Below, in pieces: positions 56,701 to 64,000 of a DNA stretch of 64,000 bases; position 1 is the first letter of the stretch; each line of letters starts with the position of its first letter. This DNA comes from Echinometra lucunter (Eukaryota > Echinodermata > Echinoidea > Camarodonta > Echinometridae): the NCBI GenBank assembly GCA_029962745.1, contig CM057159.1, positions 27,463,510 through 27,527,509 of the forward strand, read 5' to 3'. The position numbers were made by a program, and so were the translations under genes. The notes beneath the pieces were generated by a model. The model did no database searches and was not told where the DNA came from. It was given only the letters and a program-made list of their open reading frames with translations.

Positions 56701-58682
56701 GCGGATGGACCCTGTAGATGAACAGCTGAGAATTTCACAGTAAACATTTATGTATTGAGGCCATAAGTTTAACTTCTTTAACAAAGCATTTATGGTTGCT
56801 GTATACATCAAGTGCACTATCTACTGCTGATGTTAACATACGGTTTCTATAGTACTTGGGAAAAAGTGATTTATCTTACAATGATGTTAAAGTAGATATC
56901 TATAGATTTTAAAAACTGACTTTATTTTCATTATAGCATTGGTGAATCTTAGATTGGACAAGGTTACCAAAATTTAATGCTTGGAAACATTTGAAGTAAC
57001 GATTATTATCAATTACAAAAAGTTTAAAATACAGATCTGACATAGCACCTGAAGAGCTCTCTGAAAGCTGCTGAGAAGTGTGACGTCACAGGTTCAACAT
57101 AATTTGCACAAGCAGACGATGTCCCATAACATCTCACACACGTTCAGTGCCCTTTTTGTCATCTTCTCTTCAGTTATTTCTCTTACTTGACTAGCGTCAG
57201 CCTAAATCTTTAATCTGTTGCCTCACTCTAAACCCTATGCATGCTATTATTTTTATTTTTAAAATGCAACGTTAAAACAATCGCTTGTTAGCAAAATAAG
57301 ATGCCGTTGTATTTTCAGCTGCATACACTGCAGTACGTTCGTTGTTTCAAGAGGGAACAAATACTGTGCATGCTATCATTCGGCAGGCTTTTCAATTTGA
57401 AAATGTGGTTTCTTTGATTGTTCATTAACCCTTATCTTGCATATTTACAAACAAAAGATTTTAGTAATCAGAATCGGTTTTGTTTCCCTTTTTAGACTGA
57501 TGTGAAATATGGTCACATTTAATTACACTAAACCCTTTATAATTTGAGGAATAATTGCTTTGCAATTGTGTTTGTTCTTTATGGGACATCATCTGCTTGG
57601 GCAGGATTGGTGCATTCGATGACATCATTAAAACAGTGTTATTTTTCTGGGGCGAATCGCTCGTACCTCCCAGATGCTGGGAGATGTGATTATTTGTATT
57701 ATTTTTTAATTACCCGATACTAATAGTTGACATAAAGTTATATGATTGCCATCTCTTAGGTTACCAGTTTCTAGTGATAATTTATTTGCAATATTTGTGA
57801 TTTTCCTTGAATGGGCACTTTAACATACTGGCTTTATGAAGAAGTTGGTTAAAGTGAGAAATGATAATTTACATGTATGTGGAGAGAGCAAAGGGATAAT
57901 ACCAGCATTATTTTCTAGCTGTGTTGCAGTGCACTCATCTTATGCTGATGTTAATATACTGTATTTGTACATGGGAAGTGCATGTACTCGAGGAAATATG
58001 AAGCTATGAAAAACTTAGAGGCATCAGACATGCCATTGGTAAATATGAAGTAGCAAAGCATCTCTATAATTCAGCATCTTTTAAAAAGGAGATTGACACC
58101 CTTTCCTCCAAGCAAGGGGCTGAGAAACTTCCTTCAAAAGAGGGAGTGGATAAATCTACCTTTTAAAAAGTGGTTAAAAATATTCCCTTTATAATGGGCA
58201 TAGACACACTTCACCCAAAACAACAGTTGGACAAACATCCCTCAAAACAATGGGCTTGATAACTTCCCTCACAACAAGAAGGGGACAAATTTTCCTCATA
58301 AAGGAGAAGGCAATGGAAACGGGGAAGACAATCTCTATTCAAACCTACATGACATGGTAAATATCCCAACAGGGAAGAGATGAATTTTCTTCTTAACCCG
58401 ATGACGACTGAATTCTACAATTCCCACAGACTTAGTACAGTGACCACCCTGTTCCAGTAGGCAACAGGTTAAGACAATGAAAACGAGGTAGACAGACAGA
58501 CTTCCCTGAAACCTACCTGTCATGGTAAATATACCAACAGCAAGACCAATATTTCTCCCAGCCACCATGACATCCTCTGTGTCGCTGCTTCCTTTGCCCT
58601 TCCTGGCTGCCCATAGTCCCACACCAAGGATCATCAGGTAGAAGATCACGATGGCAACCACTCCTCCCCAGTGAACCGCCAT
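28062..58682 (-). CDS. SLC5A7: SLC5A7, high-affinity choline transporter (complete, eight coding exons)
   Basis: This transporter couples Na+ to choline uptake at cholinergic nerve terminals, the rate-limiting supply step for acetylcholine. Reading the minus strand, exons 58682-58517, 36972-36859, 33642-33487, 31606-31458, 30734-30609, 30239-30086, 29492-29275 and 28724-28062 all have GT/AG borders. They join in frame to 581 residues; human CHT1 has 580. Diagnostic stretches are [68 protein letters not shown] and [18 protein letters not shown] (sodium/solute symporter core). The hydrophobic pattern fits the family's 13 membrane spans. The cytoplasmic tail (about 492-581) is diverged and keeps a dileucine (RDKLLDIG). 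The 21.5 kb intron 1 holds no other supported gene. Confidence 0.97.
28820..29060. repeat. ATC/ACC trinucleotide microsatellite
   Basis: Imperfect (ATC)n and (ACC)n runs in SLC5A7 intron 7, with a pure core at 28942-28978. Long apparent frames here are repeat artefacts. Confidence 0.9.
29095..29233. mobile_element. 139 bp fold-back element in SLC5A7 intron 7
   Basis: GGGGAGTGTTTCATGAAGA at the left matches the complement of the right end (GGGGAGCATTTCATGAAGA). Each arm holds a smaller palindrome, TTTGTCGGTGAAAATCACCG. The central phrase GCATCTGATTGGCTGACAGC is nearly shared with the element at 36685-36832, placing both in one family. Confidence 0.8.
29275..29492 (-). CDS. SLC5A7: SLC5A7 coding exon 7, symporter signature
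   Basis: Acceptor AAATTTTCAG, donor GTAAGT, residues 289-361. It encodes [20 protein letters not shown], then [20 protein letters not shown], the family signature around the Na+ site, and [11 protein letters not shown]. Confidence 0.97.
30086..30239 (-). CDS. SLC5A7: SLC5A7 coding exon 6
   Basis: Acceptor TTTTTCTCCTAG, donor GTAAGA, residues 238-289. It encodes [20 protein letters not shown] and the following membrane span [20 protein letters not shown]. Confidence 0.96.
30609..30734 (-). CDS. SLC5A7: SLC5A7 coding exon 5
   Basis: Acceptor TTGTCTGCAG, donor GTAAGT, residues 196-237, phase 0 on both sides. It encodes [14 protein letters not shown], an extracellular loop with an NTS glycosylation-type sequon, and [18 protein letters not shown]. 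Confidence 0.93.
31458..31606 (-). CDS. SLC5A7: SLC5A7 coding exon 4
   Basis: Acceptor TTTCCCCAAG, donor GTAAGC, residues 146-195, ending in phase 0. It encodes [20 protein letters not shown] and [20 protein letters not shown]. Confidence 0.96.
31682..31914. mobile_element. Fold-back element in SLC5A7 intron 3
   Basis: The left arm, TATGTCGTTGTGTGAAAGAA then CGCGTCCGGAACGCAAAAT, pairs with a diverged complement ending TTCGCACAACATA. About 233 bp, non-coding. Confidence 0.7.
32279..33057. mobile_element. 779 bp inverted-repeat element in SLC5A7 intron 3
   Basis: The ends are CTGGGGTGGTATTCTGAG and its complement. A second inverted pair, TTGGTATTCTGAG at about 32342 and CTCAGAATACCAA at about 32946, sits just inside, so the terminal module is doubled on each side. 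There is no transposase frame and no clear target duplication. Confidence 0.75.
33230..33455. mobile_element. Diverged relative of the 35451-36197 element
   Basis: It shares the TGACCTTTGACCT motif (33244-33256), an internal CAAACATTATCAAAGTTACT segment in the same position as that element's CAAATGGTTCTTAAGTTATC, and a GGACGGACGGACGGA run at 33384. Clear terminal repeats were not found. Confidence 0.45.
33487..33642 (-). CDS. SLC5A7: SLC5A7 coding exon 3
   Basis: Acceptor CTTTTCAG, donor GTAAGT, residues 94-146. It encodes [18 protein letters not shown], the segment [20 protein letters not shown], and [13 protein letters not shown], all close to the human transporter. Confidence 0.96.
33775..33940. 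repeat. ATT/ATC-rich imperfect microsatellite
   Basis: Imperfect tandem ATT, ATC and AAT triplets between SLC5A7 exons 2 and 3. Low-complexity frames on both strands are not genes. Confidence 0.9.
35451..36197. mobile_element. 747 bp element with TTATGCCTCCGCC ends and internal tandem repeats
   Basis: TTATGCCTCCGCC at 35451-35463 is matched by GGCGGAGGCATAA at 36185-36197. The interior is four tandem copies, 140-160 bp each, of a unit that begins with TGACCTTTGACCT, continues CAAAATCTAATCAGATCA and ends GTTCTTAAGTTATCGCGAGA. A GGAC/GACG tetramer array follows at 36105-36146. The 158-codon open frame across it arises from the repeat and has no gene-like features. Confidence 0.75.
36685..36832. 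mobile_element. 148 bp fold-back element beside SLC5A7 exon 2
   Basis: The left end GGGTCCCTTTTCATAAAACT pairs with the complement of AGTTTAATGAAATAGGGCCC at the right. The core GCATCTGCTTAGCTGAGAGC corresponds to GCATCTGATTGGCTGACAGC of the 29095 element. It lies 27 bases beyond the 3' splice donor of exon 2 on the minus strand. Confidence 0.7.
36859..36972 (-). CDS. SLC5A7: SLC5A7 coding exon 2
   Basis: Acceptor GTTTTCAG, donor GTGAGT. It encodes [16 protein letters not shown] and [15 protein letters not shown], residues 56-94. Against the human sequence from memory, the residue at human Ile89 (site of the I89V variant) is Trp85 here. Confidence 0.96.
37303..37703. repeat. Two direct copies of a ~190 bp unit, period 210 bp
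   Basis: Copies at about 37303-37493 and 37513-37703 both start TATTCCATGTGTGTCCTACT. They differ at only a handful of positions. The sequence joining them is AATGTGGGATG-like, suggesting a recent tandem duplication. No coding content. Confidence 0.9.
38606..38800. repeat. GAT trinucleotide microsatellite
   Basis: Nearly pure GAT run at 38692-38758 with imperfect flanks, in SLC5A7 intron 1. The poly-Asp, poly-Met and poly-His frames it generates are artefacts. Confidence 0.95.
39569..39696. mobile_element. 128 bp fold-back element
   Basis: GGGGAGTGTAACATAAA at the left pairs with TTTATGTTACACCCCCC at the right; inner arms ATACAATCAATCTTACGATT and complement continue the pairing almost to the centre. 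Non-coding. Confidence 0.8.
39985..40290. repeat. GC-rich inverted repeat built on ACCGAAGGCCCGCGAG
   Basis: The 16-mer GACCGAAGGCCCGCGAG-type unit occurs twice in tandem at about 40004-40039. Its complement, TTGCGGGCCTTCGGTGAAGT, is at about 40258. The locally high GC content is unlike the rest of the intron, suggesting an inserted element. A 127-codon minus frame crosses it, but shows no recognisable domain. Confidence 0.45.
43072..43100. repeat. Short telomere-like CCCTAA tract
   Basis: TTAACCCTAACCCTAATCC is an imperfect array of the vertebrate/echinoderm-type telomere hexamer. A complementary-type tract (GGGTAGGGTTAGGGTT) is at 47744-47759. Both are too short to be more than interstitial fragments. 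Confidence 0.5.
44760..44897 (+). mobile_element. tRNA-related SINE fragment
   Basis: GTACGAGTTCAAATCCATGC resembles a pol III B box in a tRNA-derived SINE head. It is followed by GTCCTTTGGCAAGACATTTA, a phrase common in the body of SINEs from marine deuterostomes. No convincing cloverleaf can be drawn, so this is not a tRNA gene. Confidence 0.5.
44900..45070. mobile_element. 171 bp fold-back element
   Basis: AAGCAAATAATCACC at the left pairs with GGTGATTATTTGCTT at the right. Further pairing runs through AAACTATCACTT, GGCGATCTGG and GCTATCTTTC to a short loop reading TGAAGCGAAGCTGA. The immediate right flank (45240-45440) is rich in CGCG motifs. Confidence 0.75.
45896..46360. mobile_element. 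465 bp TTAA-flanked inverted-repeat element
   Basis: AGGCATTGGCTAAC at the left and the complement of AACCAATGCCT at the right form short terminal repeats. TTAA lies directly outside both ends (45892-45895 and 46361-46364), as in piggyBac-type insertions. The interior is AT-rich without a transposase. Confidence 0.6.
46826..47480. repeat. Long polypurine (GA-rich) tract
   Basis: A pure GA run starts at 46826. GACAGA repeats, GGAG/GAGG blocks and dispersed GA-rich sequence follow to about 47480. It gives long serine/leucine frames on the minus strand, which are artefacts. Confidence 0.85.
48564..49085. repeat. Polypyrimidine tract containing a ~181 bp tandem duplication
   Basis: Nearly 520 bases of C/T. 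The segment CCTGCCATCTTTCCCACTCT and what follows at 48681 recur at 48862, offset 181 bases. CATTCTCTATGT also recurs (about 48614 and 48795). The overlapping 160-183-codon frames are low complexity and not genes. Confidence 0.9.
51394..51604. mobile_element. 211 bp hAT-like MITE
   Basis: CAGGGATGCCAAC at the left and the complement of GTTGGCATCTCTG at the right (CAGAGATGCCAAC) are 12 of 13 identical, and both start CAG, typical of hAT ends. AAAGAA lies outside both ends, slightly offset, so an 8-base target duplication is only partly preserved. Inside, a GTATTTT motif is repeated five times. Confidence 0.7.
52973..53377. mobile_element. 405 bp piggyBac-like non-autonomous element
   Basis: The element ends are CCCATTCGTGACAG and CTGTCACGAATGGG, differing only slightly further in. 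TTAA lies directly outside both ends (52969-52972 and 53378-53381). CCC ends next to TTAA are the piggyBac hallmark. There is a 92-codon frame but no transposase similarity, so it is a non-autonomous copy. Confidence 0.8.
53828..53905. repeat. Stem-loop built on GAGCCAGAAGGG
   Basis: TCTGTGCAGAGCCAGAAGGG at 53828-53847 pairs with CCCTTCTGGCTCTGAACAGA at 53886-53905, with one mismatch. The 38-base loop has no coding content. It may be a very short fold-back element or a structured RNA of the intron. Confidence 0.5.
57081..57627. mobile_element. Fold-back element with CAAGCAGACGATGTCCCATAA arms
   Basis: The 21-base arm at 57109-57129 pairs with its complement at 57579-57599 with one mismatch. 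Outside each arm lies a CRE-like octamer (TGACGTCA, TGACATCA). The total is about 547 bp, with an AT-rich interior and no transposase frame. Confidence 0.6.
58341..58372. repeat. SLC5A7: Partial copy of the SLC5A7 exon 1 donor region
   Basis: These 32 bases match 58509-58540 at 29 positions. The matched source spans the last codons of coding exon 1 (GIFTM) and its donor site. The two copies are 168 bases apart, and a TTAACCC-type repeat fragment lies between them. On the minus strand the copy still contains CATGTAGGTTTG, a weak donor-like site. Confidence 0.8.
58392..58475. repeat. TTAACCC-type interspersed repeat fragment
   Basis: Starts TTAACCCGATGACGACTGAA and includes TTCCCACAGACTTAGTACAG, ending near GGTTAAG. 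Close relatives are at 49931-50015 (TTAACCCATTGACAACTGCA) and about 33130-33180 (CCCCACAGGCTATTTACAGG), so this is a family dispersed in SLC5A7 introns. Confidence 0.6.
58517..58682 (-). CDS. SLC5A7: SLC5A7 coding exon 1 (start codon, membrane span 1)
   Basis: ATG at 58682-58680 opens [18 protein letters not shown], matching the human start MAFHVEGLIAIIVFYLLI in length and pattern. The exon continues with a hydrophilic loop and [15 protein letters not shown]. The donor GTAGGT follows 58517, leaving phase 1 so that the next exon completes Ala56. Confidence 0.95.
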
Positions 58683-58782
58683 CTTGGAATTTTCACAAGA
58701 CAGACGGACTTCTCAAAAGGCAGATTTCTCTCTTGCTTAGTCTTGGTCCGGGGCTTTTGAATTAGAAGATGGAATTGCCAGT
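58683..58782 (-). other. SLC5A7: SLC5A7 5' untranslated part of the first coding exon
   Basis: Reading the minus strand, a pyrimidine-rich tract and CTATGCAG end at 58783, giving a convincing acceptor 100 bases before the ATG. This implies at least one upstream non-coding exon to the right, and places the promoter to the right of 58.8 kb or outside the window. I could not identify that exon. Confidence 0.5.
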
Positions 58783-60138
58783 CTGCATAGAAGTATAAGA
58801 AAAGAAAAAAAGGAAAGCAAGATTAGATCAAACTTCAATGTCGCTGTCTTTCACCTCATCTCTGAGTGCAAATCCACATGGGGAAAATATGGACATTTAA
58901 GTTCAGTCTTCACTGTTGGTTTCTGAAGCACTCGTCTGAATTACACCAACAGAAGTTTTTTACATTATTGTTATACATTACCACATTCACTCGGGTCTTA
59001 ACCTAATCATGGAATTCAAGTTTGTTTTTTTAAACTCTGTATAGCGCTGTGGAACCAGTCATGTGTAAGAGCACTATGAAAATGATTGTACTGTAACATT
59101 TAGCCATGGGAAAACAGCACATTACAATACAATTTACCTCTTCTTCAGGCATGATACAAAGAAAATTGTGCAAATTGGCAACACATGACATATAAACATG
59201 TCTACATGCTGAAAGAACTCTCAATAATTGCATTTTCTCAGGACCTGCAGAAAAACATGGTCAGGGTGCTTCAAGGATCCCTAACTTTAGTAAACAAGAA
59301 TACAGATACCCATGCATGAACTCCATTTCTTATGGCACTTCTCTCATAATAGGAACGGTAACCACTCCCCAACTTTAAAAACCTGTTTAAAAGCACATAA
59401 TGCAAGAAATAGACATAAACTTTTTGCTTTGAGGCTATATCTTTTGCAAAAACAGTTTTCAAAGGAAAATCTGCAAAGATCTCTATATATTTTTCATGAC
59501 GTATTATATCTATCAAAGGTTTTTTGCTACACTTGTACTCCATATGAACATTTTCCATTGGAGGTATGGATAAAAGACTTTATGGGCAGCATGTCTGAGC
59601 CCTCTGTAAAACATTTTGTAAAAAAAAAAAAAAAAACTCTTGAAATCGCAGGGTTCCAAATGACAACTTAAGGCCATATGTCCCAGGCACTGGTTAAAAT
59701 CAAGCCCTGTCTATGAAGAAGCAATTCTGATACTGTTTGACAGGGAAGATGGAGATTTATGAGATGATGTGCAGGGAAGATCTACCATATATCTCTCATT
59801 TATTGCAGATTCCAGAGGAAGGCACTTGAAGGGGGAAGAGGAAGATGATGTTTGCTGACAAATACTGACTGGAATCAAACACCCACAATGATCAACGCTT
59901 ATCAAAGTATCATCATTCCTTCACATTTTCCTGTTAATCATGAATAAAACGTCTCTAAAATTACTGGTATTCCAGTGATAATCATTCTCACTGCACCATG
60001 AGAGATTGTCAAAGTACTATCTGCAGTCTAACAATAAAATTTTCTCACAAGGAGATCACAAGGGTAATAATATCCACAGTCCTTTGGAAGCACACAGAGA
60101 CGTTCGATAATAATGTGATAAGCGCTGTATAAGAACTG

Positions 60139-60140
60139 AA

Positions 60141-60228
<88 letters not shown>
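60139..60228. repeat. ATT microsatellite at a retroposon-like 3' tail
   Basis: A pure (ATT)n run follows AAGCGCTGTATAAGAACTGA, which matches the GCGCTATATAA-type 3' tail of short retroposons common in deuterostomes. The repeat probably grew from the element's tail. Confidence 0.75.
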
Positions 60229-60971
60229 TCTGAAACTCTACATAATCACAAATACAGGAGAAAGGGTTAAACAAAAGAATACTGTAACAGAGAGAAAATT
60301 AAGAGAAAGAACAAAGGAGGCAATGGGAGAAAAAGTATCACACTGGTAAGTCCATCTGTTTCTAAGCTATGAAAAGTCGAAACATAAATTTTGGAAAGTA
60401 TATGAAGGTATACTCGATATAAGACAGCTAAAAAACAGAGCAAAGCTATGGCAAAATAAGATTTACATGTACATCAAGAGGACTGACTGCACTTGTGTTG
60501 TAGCTTTGAAATATTTCTGTGCCTAACTGTGAACCCTCAGTCGATGCCAATGGTTTCCAGTCTTTTTTCCACGTCAAAAATGAAATATGTTCATGGTGGA
60601 AGGATGAATCGATCACTTACTCTGTTGTAACTAAAAATACACAATGGGTAACGGTTTATGTCTTCAAGGTCAGTGTCAATATAATCACCCAGAGTCAACT
60701 TAATATTGTGATAGAATAATCTAACCTTGCAGTGTCATATACTGATATATACAATACTTTCTGGATTTGTGTTTCCAAAAATTATCAATCTATAGAGAAA
60801 ATTTTCAGAAAGCTTTAGAAATCACAGAAATGATCAGCTTTTAGTTTGTAACTGAATATGTTAATATTTGTGAAGAGCTACATTATCAATATGTTTTTTA
60901 AATTATGTCAAGAAATACACAAACTGTTTCTTTATCAAACCTAGTCTTGACTATTTGAAAAGGTGACTCCC

Positions 60972-61003
60972 CTCCCCCTCCCCCCCCCCCCCCCCCCCCC
61001 CTT
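60972..61003. repeat. Poly-C run
   Basis: More than 25 consecutive cytosines with flanking CCCCT. Similar but shorter poly-C/poly-G runs occur at 3067-3083, 3171-3181, 42959-42971, 47681-47697, 52287-52298 and 62808-62824. Confidence 0.9.
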
Positions 61004-62061
61004 AAACACACTCAAACACAAAAGGTCAAAAGAGAGTAGTACAAGCAAAATCAACATATCACTTTGGGAGTACACGTACATGTACAAGGAAAGATCTAGA
61101 TACATCCACATACCTTCTTTCAAATTCTCCATGCTTAATCAGATTATGGGAACTAGTTGTACTGTATCCCACTGCAAATACGGATCTTAGTTTGAACAAT
61201 AAAAAAAAATATTATACTTCCCTATCCTGACCCTCTTTCCTACATGTACACCATGCACCAATATCAGATTATACTGTTGTATGGAACTGTACTCTACTGC
61301 AATTGTGGCTTTGATTTTGGGGGGAAAATGTAAAAGATCCCCCCCCCACCTACACTTCTAACAGCAAACCTGAAAATATATGCACCACAAAGCCAATTTC
61401 AGCGCAAATTACTGGATTCATATTCCGCTCCACATCCGGATGTTTGCACGTTGCGATAAGGCAGCAGATACAGAGCCGCCAGCCTCGTAACAAGGGATGT
61501 AGGTGGAAGGTACCCACGGCTAAAAAAAAAAAAAAATAGGGGAGGCTCAAAGGAGTTGAATTGGAGTTGAAATTTACACTTTCCCGTTCTACAAACAGTT
61601 TGATATTTGATCACTCAATTTAGAGAAGAGATGATCAGCACTGGCGATCATGCCATCTCCTGGTTAGCAGGAATACGTGGATGCTGGGATCTGATTGAGT
61701 TACTCATGATCAGAGGAAATACTGATTGGCACATGCGATGTGAACGCTAGTTGTAGCATGTACCGTTATACAACTTGAAATAGTATCAAGTTTCGTGATA
61801 AATATGTTACCAGGAAACGTGGGTGGTTGGATGCTTTCTGCAGTTAGATACATGTGAGGCTGTCATCTTGTCTAGCCAATCTTGATGTTAGTTATGAAAC
61901 ATAATTGGAGTATCTTTGAAGAGAAGAATTCATAAATATTTCAAAATGATATTTCCGGACAATTTCCTGATTTTCCAGTACATGTGGAAAACTAATTTAG
62001 TAATTGGATTTCAACTTCAAGAAAAAATAAATGAGTCACACAGTCTACACAGTCTCTGCTT

Positions 62062-62063
<2 letters not shown>

Positions 62064-62108
<45 letters not shown>
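62064..62108. repeat. CT dinucleotide microsatellite
   Basis: Pure (CT)n run, followed by a second at 62233-62263 and general CT-rich sequence to about 62480. Leucine/serine-rich frames here are artefacts. Confidence 0.9.
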
Positions 62109-62110
<2 letters not shown>

Positions 62111-62230
62111 GTATCTGCATCTCTGTCATTCTCTTCCTTTATCTCTCCTTAATGTTTTATTTTTATTCCAATTTCTGTCTTTATATGTTATATCTATATA
62201 ACTTCCTTCTCCTTGACCCTATTTTGTTTA

Positions 62231-62265
<35 letters not shown>

Positions 62266-62492
62266 CTCTCTCTCCCCCTCTCTCTCTTACATACAATTTT
62301 TTTTTTCTTTGCTTCAGTTTTTCCTTTTTATTGTATTCCTGGTTTCTCCTGTTGGCTTATTGTTCTTTATTTTTTTATTCTCTCCCATGCAGTGTTTCCA
62401 TCTCTTCCTGTTTTTCTCTATAATTCATTCTAACTCTCTTGATGGCTATCCCTTTCATTTCTCTCCCATCTCTCCTTTGGACTCCCCCATCT

Positions 62493-62640
62493 GGCGCGAA
62501 CTTTGCATCCCAGTCCTGAATTTCGCACCGCGGGTCGTGAATTTCACGACTTGGGATGCAAAGTTTGCGCCACGGGTCATGAATTTCATGACCTCGGATG
62601 CGAAGTTCAGGACCTGGGATGCAAAATTCACGTCGCACAT
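62493..62640. repeat. Nested palindromic repeat on GGATGCAAAGTT / TGAATTTCA
   Basis: GGCGCGAACTTTGCATCCCA pairs with TGGGATGCAAAGTTTGCGCC at 62552-62571. The GGATGC-AAGTT and TSAATTTCA modules then recur in direct order to 62640, with palindromic TGAATTTCA boxes between. It has no domain-like coding content. It is followed by CCATAAAAAACACTGTAACT. Confidence 0.6.
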
Positions 62641-63237
62641 GACCTGTTGTCAAGCGTACTTCAGGGACACCATAAAAAACACTGTAACTCATGTCAGCCA
62701 TAACTGGGGGGCTTCCAAAGAAGAACAAAAAACTGATTCAATAGGTTGTGCAATGAGCCAGGTGCGTTGCTATGTCAGTGCATAAATTATCTTTTGTTAG
62801 GCATACTTAAAGCCCCCCCCCCCCGTTAGAAATTATTGTACAACGCCTACTTAGCTTCTTGTACGCAAGTCTATGGGAGCTGAACGCGCGATATTCGTAC
62901 CATTGCACTCGTACCATCCAAAATGTACCATTGCACGGTTAGCGTGACGTCACAGTAGATTCCCACAAACAGCCCACAAATTACTTCTTTCATTTCTTTT
63001 GTGATGTCACAAGTAGCTTGCGTTGTAGACCCTATACGCGTATTTATTTCTGCATGCTCAGACTATGCCAGCAAGTGGCGTTCGCGCACTGCTACAGATA
63101 CGCGCACAGGCCAGCTGCATGCATGCACAGTCGGCCCTCCTCTCCTTTCCCTGCTATATAAACCCTGAATTCTTCACCAAAATGTGACAATTTTCCTTGA
63201 TTTTCATCAATTTCTTAGACTTCCGAGGCATTGTACA

Positions 63238-63408
63238 ATACAAATAGCGAATATTCTAATTCGTGCAATGGTACGAGATTTCGCATTCGGTGAAAGATCG
63301 CGACGTAACTTCTATTCAACGAGGCAAAGCCTCGTTGAATAGAAGGTCGCTCTTTCACCTCATGTGAAATCTCGTACCATCGCACTCATGTCTATTCGCT
63401 ATTTGTAT
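63238..63408. mobile_element. 171 bp fold-back element near the right edge
   Basis: ATACAAATAGCGAATA pairs with TATTCGCTATTTGTAT. Pairing continues through GCAATGGTACGAGATTTC, GGTGAAAGA and CTTCTATTCAACGAGGC to a centre reading CAAAG. Almost every base lies in an arm. Related GTACCATTGCAC phrases occur at 62898-62936. Confidence 0.85.
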
Positions 63409-64000
63409 ACCATAAAAAACAGCACCCAAACTGAATTGGTCTATTGTGCAAGGGTTCATCTATTGTAGAGCACAAACCCTCAGGTCTCAGGAAGCTATTT
63501 ATTCATAATAGTGCCCTCATTGTCATCCAATCCCCTTATGCAAAACTCATTATACCTTCATGCTAGCTAATTATCAATCAAGTTCACATAGAGACTCACA
63601 GGCCACTTAGAAAGACACAGAAAAGTATGGGAATACATGCAAAGCACTGAGCACAAAACCACACAAAGGCTATCCTTGTCAATTCATCACAGGCAATAAG
63701 TAATATCATTAGCATTTAAATTCTCTCATTACTCTTCTACGCAGATGAATTTCACAACCTGACTTGGGCAAAGGAGGAAACCTCCAATACATCACTATTT
63801 GCTTTTCCTCAGTCCCCAGTAAACATGACAACTAGCATATATATATGTAAAATGTACAATGGGGTAAAAAATATTTCAAAATGACATTTTGGTCTAACGT
63901 ACAGGTCTATCATATCAAAAGGAGAGTATTAACCCCCCTCCCTCCCAAAAAGGGGGGAAGAAATAAAGGGGAGTTCATCCAAACTCTTGTGGGGATTGGG

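Larger units (their letters stand above)
58783..64000. other. Region upstream of the SLC5A7 first coding exon
   Basis: No further coding exon can be supported. Besides the listed repeats it contains a plus-strand TATATAAA at 63155-63162 in a CG-rich stretch (62880-63165) with TGACGTCA-like sites. The missing SLC5A7 leader exon could lie here, but no clear donor on the minus strand stands out. Confidence 0.35.

Noticed and set aside
63155..63162. TATATAAA as a promoter for a plus-strand gene
   Set aside because: No coding exon follows before the window ends, and the surrounding CG-rich sequence shares phrases with a repeat.

Overview
The window looks like a gene-bearing stretch of an animal nuclear genome, most likely an echinoderm and probably a sea urchin. 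The reasons are AT-rich non-coding DNA, small exons with GT/AG borders, proteins closer to deuterostome families than to bacterial ones, many simple repeats, and introns full of short fold-back elements. The species call is inference. The exon structures come from splice borders plus reading-frame continuity.

Three protein-coding genes are supported. (1) Positions 1-9590, plus strand: the 3' half of BRD8, a bromodomain subunit of the NuA4/TIP60 acetyltransferase complex. Eight exons run from an acidic/lysine-rich linker through an AT-hook-like motif and the bromodomain to a basic C-terminus; the 5' half lies outside the window. (2) Positions 14112-19892, plus strand: seven coding exons joining in frame into an 827-residue protein that I do not recognise. 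It has a disordered acidic N-terminus with a degenerate internal repeat, a central helical/coiled-coil part, an RG-rich patch and a Q/P/V-rich tail. This is the best candidate for something undescribed. (3) Positions 28062-58682, minus strand: all eight coding exons of SLC5A7, the high-affinity choline transporter of cholinergic neurons, 581 residues, with a 21.5 kb first coding intron filling the right half of the window. Genes 1 and 2 are head-to-tail; genes 2 and 3 converge across an 8 kb region with no supported gene.

Non-coding DNA is dominated by short non-autonomous DNA elements (MITE/fold-back type), many with readable terminal inverted repeats and a few with target duplications: a hAT-like element at 14661-15343, a TTAA-flanked piggyBac-like element at 52973-53377, a 300 bp fold-back at 9154-9453, and families sharing a TTTCATRAA terminal motif. 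Other features are a 747 bp element carrying tandem nuclear-receptor-type DR1 motifs, a 210 bp-period duplication, long purine/pyrimidine tracts, and a small duplication of the SLC5A7 first-coding-exon splice donor. I see no bacterial-type operon, CRISPR array, viral genome, rRNA gene or convincing tRNA gene. The three genes show no obvious shared pathway; their adjacency is not evidence of joint function.
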